A stretch of DNA of 20,225 nucleotides from Shimia sp041624275. Lineage in GTDB: Bacteria; Pseudomonadota; Alphaproteobacteria; Rhodobacterales; Rhodobacteraceae. The translations under genes were made by a program, and so were the position numbers. Below are positions 14,809 to 20,225 of the stretch, one piece after another; within the stretch, counting starts at the first letter, position 1, and each line of letters starts with the position of its first letter. The DNA is taken from NCBI RefSeq assembly GCF_041624275.1, contig NZ_JBFJVE010000028.1:1-20225 (forward strand), read 5' to 3'. The notes below the pieces were generated by a model. It was not told the origin of the DNA, did no database searches, and was given only the letters and a program-made list of their open reading frames with translations.

Positions 14809-16224
14809 TCACAGGCTGCGCAGCCGCGGCCGCACCGCCTTGGCCGAGGGGCCCAGCACCAGTTCGTGCAGCGCCCAGACCAGGGCATCGACCCGGTCCG
14901 GGCTGCCCCGGCCCTGATAGCCCTGCAGGCTCATGCGGCACATCTGGTCCTCCAGTTCGGCGAACTGGCCGACATGCAGAACCCGCCCCTGCTCGTAAAG
15001 CGCCGCCACCGGCTCGGCCCGCGCCAGCTTGCCGCGCGTCGCATGCACCGCCCGATAGGGCAGCGTGGCGTCGACCTGACGCAGCATCTCGGCCACCAGG
15101 TCACCGCCCTGGTTGACCTCGGCCACCAGCCGCTCGGCGCCCCAGGCATGCATCGCCGTCACCGCCACCCGCGCCCAGCCCAGCGGGCTGCCGGCGCGCA
15201 GCGAAACATCGTCCAGCACATAGGCGCGCCAGTCCTGCACCGGCCCCCGCATCCGCACCCCGGCGACCACGATGCCGCATTCGTCCGATGCCGCGTGGCC
15301 GCTCACCGGCGGGTCCACCGCGACCACGATCCGGTCAAGCTCGGGCGGCGGTGCCTTGCGCCGCAGCCCCTCCAGCATCTTGGTGGTCCACAGCGCGCCC
15401 TCGACATCCTCCAGCAGCACCCCGTCCAGCTCCTGCCGCCCCAGCCGCGTGCCGGCATAGCGGCCGCGCACCTCGCTCAGGAAACTCTCTGCCAGATAGG
15501 CCCGGTTGGCCTCGGTCGCGGCATGGGTGACCACGGTGCTGCCGCGGGCCAGGATCTCCTTCAGCACATCGACATTGCGCGGCGTCGTGGTCGCGCAGAC
15601 CTGCGGGTGCGCCCCCAGCCGCAACCCGAACTGCAACATGTCCCAGGTCGCCCCGGCCTTCTTCCATTTCGCCAGCTCGTCGACCCAGGCGGCATCGAAC
15701 TGCGGCCCGCGCAGCGCCTCGGGCTCATGGGCCGAGAACACCTGCGCCACCGCGCCATTGGGCCACAGCAGCCGCCTGCGCGTCGCCTGCCAGGCGGGGC
15801 GGCGGTCGGGCGGCGAACAGGCCAGCAGGCCGCTGTCGCCAAAGATCATCACCTCGCGCACCTGGTCGATGGTCTCCCCGACCAGCGCCACGCGCCGCGC
15901 CCGCCCGGCATCCAGCGGGCCGCTGCCCTCGACCATGGCGCGCACCCATTCCGCCCCGGCGCGGGTCTTGCCGGCGCCGCGGCCGCCAAGGATCACCCAA
16001 GTGCGCCAGTCGCCCTCGGGCGGCAGCTGGTGTTCGAAGGCCCAGAACTCGAACAGATAGGGCAAGGCCAGCAGCTCGCCCTCGCTCAAGCCGTCAAGAA
16101 ACGCCCTCCGGGTCGCCGGCGGCGCGCAGGCGAGCCAGGCGCTCCCCGATCGTAGCGCGTGCCTGTTCGAGATCGAGCCGATAGTCTTCGGCAATCCCCT
16201 GTCTGTCTTTCTGACGCTGCTCAA
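14809..16224 (-). CDS. g2: GTA large terminase subunit (gp2 type)
   Basis: The packaging motor: an N-terminal ATPase and a C-terminal nuclease. Walker A GGRGAGKT at 80-87, Walker B AAWVDE ending Asp182-Glu183, and coupling motif ATTTPR at 211-216 are all visible. Nuclease acidic residues are Asp304 in VVAVDPP, Glu369 in LVAEVNQGGD and Asp446 in DRVDALVWA. The frame has no ATG or GTG upstream of Walker A except one GTG inside WVILGG, so initiation must be at TTG or a rarer codon. The TTG at 16222-16224 has GGAG seven bases upstream and gives 471 residues, but overlaps g1 by 131 bases. TTGs at 16194 and 16089 are alternatives. Homologous-looking sequence begins only around residue 41. The frame is certain; the start is not. 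Confidence 0.9.
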   Translation of the reverse strand: MSSVRKTDRGLPKTIGSISNRHALRSGSAWLACAPPATRRAFLDGLSEGELLALPYLFEFWAFEHQLPPEGDWRTWVILGGRGAGKTRAGAEWVRAMVEGSGPLDAGRARRVALVGETIDQVREVMIFGDSGLLACSPPDRRPAWQATRRRLLWPNGAVAQVFSAHEPEALRGPQFDAAWVDELAKWKKAGATWDMLQFGLRLGAHPQVCATTTPRNVDVLKEILARGSTVVTHAATEANRAYLAESFLSEVRGRYAGTRLGRQELDGVLLEDVEGALWTTKMLEGLRRKAPPPELDRIVVAVDPPVSGHAASDECGIVVAGVRMRGPVQDWRAYVLDDVSLRAGSPLGWARVAVTAMHAWGAERLVAEVNQGGDLVAEMLRQVDATLPYRAVHATRGKLARAEPVAALYEQGRVLHVGQFAELEDQMCRMSLQGYQGRGSPDRVDALVWALHELVLGPSAKAVRPRLRSL

Positions 16225-16432
16225 AGCTCTTCTCCGTGTCGATGGCGGTGCGGATCAGCTGGCGCAGCTCGCTCAGCGCCTTGCCGGTCCCGGCCACCGC
16301 TCCCCCCTGGTCCCGTTCCAGCCGGTCGCGCAGCGCGGACAGCGCGCCGCGCACCCCCCTGAGCAGCTTCCTGACCTCGGCCAGGTCGCGGTCCAGCGGC
16401 CCCTCGCCCGTCGGCGGCTCGAATTCCGTCAT
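16094..16432 (-). CDS. g1: GTA small terminase subunit (gp1 type)
   Basis: A 112-residue, highly charged, largely helical protein opening the GTA cluster, in the place of RcGTA g1. RcGTA g1 acts as a small terminase with little sequence specificity, consistent with packaging of random host DNA. Two helical stretches are visible (LAEVRKLLRGVRGALSALRD and a second near ELRQLIRTAIDTEKSFEQRQ), and no helix-turn-helix was recognised. The ATG at 16430-16432 has the purine-rich GGGGCAGAG directly before it. A longer frame (start 16525) is open but runs through Cys/Pro-rich, non-protein-like sequence. The end overlaps the start region of g2. Confidence 0.85.
   Translation of the reverse strand: MTEFEPPTGEGPLDRDLAEVRKLLRGVRGALSALRDRLERDQGGAVAGTGKALSELRQLIRTAIDTEKSFEQRQKDRQGIAEDYRLDLEQARATIGERLARLRAAGDPEGVS
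16232..16235 (-). promoter_or_regulatory. Candidate ribosome binding site for the TTG start of the large terminase
   Basis: GGAG on the minus strand, within g1 coding sequence, seven bases before the TTG at 16224. It is the best-spaced Shine-Dalgarno among the possible large-terminase starts, but it lies far inside g1. Confidence 0.35.
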
Positions 16433-16676
16433 CTCTGCCCCTGTCTCGCCTGCGCGGTTGCCCCCTCCGCCAAAGCCGGGTCTGCACCACCGGCAGGGCC
16501 CATCCTGCAACGGCGGTCTCAGCATCCGGTTAAGGCAGCGTGCGCACCCCCCCCCTCAGCTGCCGAACAGGGCTTTCTCTTGCGACAAATATCCCGGGGT
16601 GAATGAGCGCCCGCGGCGCTCAGAGGGACAGCGCCCCTGGGCAGCCCGGCCCCGGGCGCATCCCGGCATGGAGCAC
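16433..16676 (-). promoter_or_regulatory. GTA operon leader and presumed promoter region
   Basis: About 244 bases with no credible gene between the mltG terminator and g1; the GTA promoter should lie here. On the minus strand it holds a sequence CCCCGGGATATTTG (16600-16587), which resembles a motif I recall as frequent between Rhodobacteraceae genes. It also holds a run of nine G (plus-strand C9 at 16547-16555) and one TTAACC (16533-16528). No good sigma-70 -35/-10 pair was found. In R. capsulatus this promoter is switched on by GafA in a small fraction of cells; its binding sequence cannot be recognised here by eye. Confidence 0.45.
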
Positions 16677-16708
16677 AAAAAAGCCGCCTGCAAAGGATGC
16701 AGGCGGCT
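16677..16708 (-). terminator. Rho-independent terminator of mltG, insulating the GTA leader
   Basis: On the minus strand an 11-bp stem AGCCGCCTGCA / TGCAGGCGGCT with a five-base loop runs into six T (plus-strand A run at 16677-16682). It starts 27 bases after the mltG stop, so fabF-mltG transcription should end before the GTA region. Confidence 0.9.
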
Positions 16709-16735
16709 GGTCTCTCTACCCTTTTGGAGCTCGGC

Positions 16736-17887
16736 TCACTGATCGGCGCGTTCGGCCTCGATGCGGCGCCACTGGGCGACATTGGCATTGTGTTCGCGCA
16801 GGGTCGCGGCAAAGGCATGCCCGCCCGTGCCATCGGCGACGAAGAAGATGAAATCGGTGCTCTCCGGATTCACCGCCGCCTCAAGGCTGGCGCGCCCCGG
16901 ATTGGCGATCGGCGTCGGCGGTAGCCCCGGAATCACATAGGTGTTCCAAGGGGTTTCCCGGCGCAGTTCACTTTGGCGCAGACCCCGTCCCAGCACCCCT
17001 TGACCCTTGGTGACCCCGTAGATCACCGTCGGGTCGGTTTGCAGTTTCATGCCCCGCTCAAGCCGGTTGACGAAGACCGAGGCCACCTGCCGGCGCTCTT
17101 CCGGCACCCCGGTTTCCTTCTCGATGATCGAAGCCAGGATCAGCATCTCTTCGGCCGATTTCAACGGCGTGCCCGCGACCCGCGCCTCCCAGATCTCGGC
17201 CACCCGTTCCGACTGCGCCGCCTGCATGCGTTCGATCAGGCCGGCCCGGGTATCGCCGGGACGCACCTCGTAGCTGTCCGGGGCCAGACCGCCCTCGGGC
17301 GGCACTGCAACCTCGCCGGCCAGCACGTCGATCGCGGTCAAGGCGTCGACCACCTGCCAGCTGGTCACCCCTTCGGCCACCGAGATGCGATAGCGCGTAT
17401 CGACCCGCTGGCGCATCGTCTCGAAGACCTCGGGGGCCTCTTCCTCGGCCGGGTTGAAGGCCGCGACCTGGACGAAACGCGCTGTTTCCGGGTCAAGCTC
17501 GCGAACCTCGACCGACCGCCGCGTGACCCCGACCCGATAGACGATCTCGGTGCCGCAGGTGCTGGCGCCGCCACGGGTCACGATATCGGCGATCTCCTCC
17601 ATCGAGGCCGCCTCGTGCACCAGGAAAGAGCCGGCCTTCAGTTTCTCGCTCTTGTCGCTGTATTCCACCCCGATGCGAAACAGCGGGCCGCTGGCGATGG
17701 CGCCCTGATCCTCAAGCTTTCTCGACACCCGCCCCATGGTCGATCCGGGCTCGACCTGAAGGCAGATCGGCGCCTCCAATGGCCCCGCCGCGCGGTATTG
17801 CGCCTGCCCCCAGAGCACGGCGCCGCCCAACAGAAAGACGCACACGATCAGCAGCGTGATCGCGTTCGAGGCGATATGCCGCCACAT
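16736..17887 (-). CDS. mltG: Endolytic peptidoglycan transglycosylase MltG (YceG-like)
   Basis: A 383-residue inner-membrane lytic transglycosylase that cuts nascent glycan strands and is thought to end their elongation. An N-terminal transmembrane helix (about 8-27, NAITLLIVCVFLLGGAVLW) anchors it, with the rest in the periplasm. A LysM-like part precedes the YceG domain. The catalytic Glu256 lies in LILASIIEKETG, equivalent to E. coli Glu218; further conserved stretches are LQTDPTVIYG and TPWNTYVIPGLPPTPIANPG. Compared with E. coli (about 340 residues) it carries extra sequence around 112-165. Its ATG at 17885-17887 overlaps the fabF stop by one base (TGATG), indicating translational coupling. 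Confidence 0.95.
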   Translation of the reverse strand: MWRHIASNAITLLIVCVFLLGGAVLWGQAQYRAAGPLEAPICLQVEPGSTMGRVSRKLEDQGAIASGPLFRIGVEYSDKSEKLKAGSFLVHEAASMEEIADIVTRGGASTCGTEIVYRVGVTRRSVEVRELDPETARFVQVAAFNPAEEEAPEVFETMRQRVDTRYRISVAEGVTSWQVVDALTAIDVLAGEVAVPPEGGLAPDSYEVRPGDTRAGLIERMQAAQSERVAEIWEARVAGTPLKSAEEMLILASIIEKETGVPEERRQVASVFVNRLERGMKLQTDPTVIYGVTKGQGVLGRGLRQSELRRETPWNTYVIPGLPPTPIANPGRASLEAAVNPESTDFIFFVADGTGGHAFAATLREHNANVAQWRRIEAERADQ

Positions 17888-19146
17888 CAGCCGACCTTTC
17901 CGAAGATCACCGAAGCATTGGTGCCGCCAAAGCCGAAAGAGTTCGACAGCGCGATATTGATCTCGCGTTCGACCTTGCGGTTCGGCGCCAGGTCGACGGC
18001 GGTCTCGACCGCCGGATTGTCAAGGTTGATGGTCGGCGGCGCCACCTGGTCGCGGATCGCCAGGATCGAGAAGATCGCCTCGATCGCCCCGGCGGCGCCC
18101 AGAAGGTGGCCGGTCATCGACTTGGTCGAGGACATGGTCACCTTGCCCGCAGCATCACCCATCAGCCGCTCGACCGCGCCAAGCTCGATCGTGTCGGCCA
18201 TGGTCGAGGTGCCATGCGCGTTGATGTAATCAATATCCTTGGGCTCAAGGCCCGCGTTCTTCAGCGCCGCGCGCATTGAGCGTTCGCCGCCCTCGCCGCT
18301 CTCCGAGGGGGCGGTGATGTGATAGGCATCGCCCGACAGACCATAGCCCAGCACCTCGGCATAGATCTTGGCACCGCGCGCCTTGGCATGTTCATATTCT
18401 TCCAGCACCACGACACCGGCGCCCTCGCCCATGACGAAACCGTCGCGATCGGCATCATAGGGGCGGCTGGCCTTGGTCGGATCGTCTTCGCCCTTGGTCG
18501 ACAGCGCCTTGCAGGCGTTGAACCCGGCAATGCCGATCTCGCAGATCGCCGCCTCGGCGCCGCCCGCCACCATCACCTCGGCATCGCCGAACATGATCAG
18601 CCGTGCCGCGTCGCCGATGGCATGGGCGCCGGTCGAACAGGCGGTCACCACCGCGTGGCTCGGGCCCTTGAACCCGTACTGAATGCCGACATGGCCCGAG
18701 ATCAGGTTGATCAGGGCGCCGGGAATGAAGAAGGGCGACACCCGGCGCGGGCCCTTCTCGGCCAGCAGCAGCGTGGTCTGCTCGATGGATTGCAGGCCGC
18801 CGATCCCCGAACCGATCATCACCCCGGTGCGCTCGCGGTCCGCGTCGGCCTCGGGCTTCCAGCCCGAATCCTCGACCGCCTGCATCGCCGCCGCGATGCC
18901 GTAAAGGATAAAGTCGTCGACCTTGCGCCGCTCCTTGGGGGCCATCCAGTCATCGGGGTTGAAACTGCCGTTGCTGCCGTCACCGAAGGGCACCTCGCAG
19001 GCGTATTTCGTGGTCACGCGCGCCGGGTCGAAACGGGTGATCGGCCCGGCCCCGGATTGCCCGTCCAGAATGCGGGACCAGCTTTCCTCGACTCCGCAAG
19101 CCAGCGGAGTGACCAGACCAAGCCCAGTAACGACGACACGACGCAT
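17887..19146 (-). CDS. fabF: 3-oxoacyl-[acyl-carrier-protein] synthase II
   Basis: A 419-residue condensing enzyme of type II fatty acid synthesis that joins malonyl-ACP to the growing acyl chain in the cytoplasm. The active-site triad is complete: Cys170 in TACSTGAHAIG, His311 in NAHGTSTMAD, and His347 in KSMTGHLLGAAGA, with Lys342 before it. The C-terminal NSFGFGGTNAS motif is also present. The ATG at 19144-19146 has GAGGAAAGG about eight bases upstream. In many bacteria acpP lies directly upstream; here the upstream neighbour is a HisA-like gene, 156 bases away. It forms a two-gene unit with mltG. Confidence 0.96.
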   Translation of the reverse strand: MRRVVVTGLGLVTPLACGVEESWSRILDGQSGAGPITRFDPARVTTKYACEVPFGDGSNGSFNPDDWMAPKERRKVDDFILYGIAAAMQAVEDSGWKPEADADRERTGVMIGSGIGGLQSIEQTTLLLAEKGPRRVSPFFIPGALINLISGHVGIQYGFKGPSHAVVTACSTGAHAIGDAARLIMFGDAEVMVAGGAEAAICEIGIAGFNACKALSTKGEDDPTKASRPYDADRDGFVMGEGAGVVVLEEYEHAKARGAKIYAEVLGYGLSGDAYHITAPSESGEGGERSMRAALKNAGLEPKDIDYINAHGTSTMADTIELGAVERLMGDAAGKVTMSSTKSMTGHLLGAAGAIEAIFSILAIRDQVAPPTINLDNPAVETAVDLAPNRKVEREINIALSNSFGFGGTNASVIFGKVG

Positions 19147-19176
19147 ATTGCTGCCCTTTCCTCAAATTTCCCGACG

Positions 19177-19207
19177 CTAATACCGTGCCTTGCCCTTCGG
19201 GGGCAAG
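19177..19207 (-). promoter_or_regulatory. Candidate fabF promoter overlapped by a perfect inverted repeat
   Basis: On the minus strand TTGCCC (19206-19201) and TATTAG (19182-19177) are 18 bases apart (17 if GTATTA is taken as the -10), about 30 bases upstream of the fabF ATG. A perfect 7-bp inverted repeat CTTGCCC-N5-GGGCAAG at 19189-19207 covers the -35 box and part of the spacer. It could be an operator for a lipid-responsive repressor, or a leader hairpin if transcription starts further up. The rest of the 19147-19302 gap is GC-rich with two weak 5-bp hairpins and no T-run. Confidence 0.35.
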
Positions 19208-19302
19208 AGCTTCGCGGCCGATCGGCACGCATCCTCCGAAATAGTCGCCGCACCCGCCGAGCCGGCGGAGGCGGCGCAGGCCCTGCCGGCGTGTCCCGGC
19301 GG

Positions 19303-20046
19303 TTACCGGAACTCTGCCTTCGGCTCGGGAACCGGTTGGGCGAGCGCCAGCGCCTCGCCAAGGTCAAGGTCCTTGGCGAACAGCGCCCGACCGACCAGCG
19401 TGCCGCTGATATTCGGCACGTATTTCAGCCGCGAGATGTCGTCGCTGCCGCGCACCGTGCCGCGCGCGATGACCGGGTGGCGGGTGCTTTGCGCCAGGCC
19501 CGAGATCACCCCGAGATGGCCATCGCCATCGCCGATGTCGGCGTCGATGTCGGTCACGATCACCCCGGCAAGGGGCGAACTGTCATAGGCGGCGACGAAA
19601 TCCGCCGGCTGCATCGCCCCGGTCTGGCGCCAGCCCTCGGTCATCAGCTTGCCCTGGTAGATGTCGACCGCCAGCACGATCTGGTCGGGATAGCGCAGGG
19701 CCAGCTCCTGCACCAGGGCCGGATCCTGCACCGCCAGGGTGCCGAGCACCACCCGCCCGACCCCCCTGTCGATCCAGTCCTCGATACGGTGGCGCGTGCG
19801 CAGCCCGCCGCCCAGCTGGATCGGGGCCCCGGCGCCATGTATCAGGGTTTCGATCAAGGCGCCGTTGTCGCCGGTGCCGGCCACCGCATCAAGATCGGTC
19901 ACATGGATCCACTGTGCCCCGGCGGCCGTGAAACCCTGCGCCGTGCGCAGCGGATCCACATGCCAGATCGAGGGCTCGTCCAGGCGTCCCCGTGTCAGGC
20001 TGACACATTTGCCGCCCTGCAACTCTATCGTCGGAAATACGATCAT
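19303..20046 (-). CDS. HisA-like (beta/alpha)8 phosphosugar isomerase paralogue
   Basis: A 247-residue TIM barrel closely resembling HisA, which isomerises ProFAR to PRFAR in histidine synthesis. The opening MIVFPTIELQGGKCVSLTRG aligns with the HisA start, but the catalytic Asp8 is Glu8. The catalytic acid Asp128 in VLAVDIYQGK and Thr165 in VIVTDIDAD are kept, as are TEGW at 136-139 and the phosphate loop QLGGGLRT. The second phosphate loop reads IARGTVRG instead of the usual ASGG type, and the loop after TDI is altered. No hisF, hisH or hisI neighbours are present. It may be a diverged paralogue with another substrate; automatic annotation would probably say hisA. The ATG at 20044-20046 has AAGGAGGA four bases upstream. 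Confidence 0.8.
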   Translation of the reverse strand: MIVFPTIELQGGKCVSLTRGRLDEPSIWHVDPLRTAQGFTAAGAQWIHVTDLDAVAGTGDNGALIETLIHGAGAPIQLGGGLRTRHRIEDWIDRGVGRVVLGTLAVQDPALVQELALRYPDQIVLAVDIYQGKLMTEGWRQTGAMQPADFVAAYDSSPLAGVIVTDIDADIGDGDGHLGVISGLAQSTRHPVIARGTVRGSDDISRLKYVPNISGTLVGRALFAKDLDLGEALALAQPVPEPKAEFR

Positions 20047-20098
20047 CCGGTCCTCCTTGGGTTATCCGCTTCCCTCGGGAAGCCAGCTCCACTTTGAA

Positions 20099-20127
20099 AG
20101 ACTACCACCGCGCCGCAATTGTCCCAA
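20099..20127 (-). promoter_or_regulatory. Weak candidate promoter of the HisA-like gene
   Basis: On the minus strand TTGGGA (20127-20122) is separated by 17 bases from TAGTCT (20104-20099), about 52 bases upstream of the ATG. Matches to the sigma-70 consensus are 4/6 and 3/6, so this is tentative. Confidence 0.25.
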
Positions 20128-20225
20128 ATCGGCATAAAACGCCACGAAGACGTCGCTTCGCCGGGCGGCGGGAAAAAAACCGGATGGCCCGGGGGCGCGA
20201 TGGCGCGCCGGACAAACGAAAAAGC

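Noticed and set aside
14749..16155. Long plus-strand open frame opposite the large terminase
   Set aside because: It is an antisense shadow: low-complexity, His/Pro/Arg/Gln-rich, while the opposite frame carries Walker and nuclease motifs.
16528..16533. TTAACC as a CtrA site controlling the GTA promoter
   Set aside because: Only one half-site is present and the second TTAA at the proper spacing is missing. In R. capsulatus CtrA acts mainly through gafA rather than directly here.
16519..16833. Minus-strand open frame across the mltG end, its terminator and the GTA leader
   Set aside because: It reads through a rho-independent terminator and has Cys/Pro/Arg-rich composition without a ribosome site.
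18319..20097. Long plus-strand open frame spanning fabF and the HisA-like gene
   Set aside because: It runs antisense through two well-identified genes and the gap between them, with no family resemblance.
20173..20209. Possible terminator for an upstream minus-strand gene: GGCGCG-N4-CGCGCC hairpin and a run of seven T
   Set aside because: The T-run lies 14 bases away from the hairpin with only a weak 4-bp stem next to it, and no upstream gene end is visible in the window.
1..20225. Prophage, integrated island or CRISPR array
   Set aside because: There is no integrase, repressor, attachment repeats, tRNA junction or spaced repeats. The phage-like genes match the RcGTA set and share the high GC content of their neighbours.

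Overview
The window reads as a chromosomal segment of a very GC-rich alphaproteobacterium of the Rhodobacteraceae (Rhodobacter, Paracoccus and Roseobacter relatives). The basis is an almost complete, uninterrupted gene transfer agent (GTA) structural cluster of the Rhodobacter capsulatus RcGTA type, read on the minus strand from about 16432 down to 2480 and flanked by housekeeping genes. No tRNA, rRNA, CRISPR array, insertion sequence, integrase or attachment site was seen, which fits a vertically inherited GTA rather than a recent prophage. All identifications come from reading protein motifs and gene order; no database search was run.

Left flank (1-2184): the 3' part of the E2 gene of pyruvate dehydrogenase (plus strand) ends at a strong bidirectional terminator. 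A convergent serine acetyltransferase gene, cysE (minus strand), follows. A short divergent region then separates cysE from a plus-strand DksA/TraR-type zinc-finger gene. The tail of that gene overlaps, tail to tail, the last gene of the GTA strand.

GTA cluster (minus strand, in transcription order): g1 small terminase, g2 large terminase, g3 portal, g3.5 small membrane or head-formation protein, g4 prohead protease, g5 major capsid, g6 adaptor, g7 stopper, g8 tail terminator, g9 tail tube, g10 and g10.1 tail assembly chaperones, g11 tape measure, g12 distal tail, g13 iron-sulphur hub, g14 NlpC/P60 cell-wall peptidase, g15 megatron tail fibre/TIM-barrel protein, and then a small uncharacterised conserved gene. 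Most junctions from g6 onward are ATGA, GTGA or TGATG overlaps, or gaps of a few bases, so the late part is probably translationally coupled. No holin, lysin or regulator (such as gafA) lies in the window. In R. capsulatus these are encoded elsewhere on the chromosome.

Right flank (16677-20225, minus strand): a HisA-like paralogue, then fabF and mltG (overlapping by one base), ending at a strong terminator that insulates them from the GTA leader.

The points most worth a second look are: a possible -1 frameshift joining g10 to g10.1, as in the lambda G/GT chaperones; a run of AT-rich rare codons at the start of g8; a G9 tract in the GTA leader; a leader with mutually exclusive hairpins between g5 and g6; the uncharacterised gene closing the cluster; and the altered active site of the HisA paralogue.
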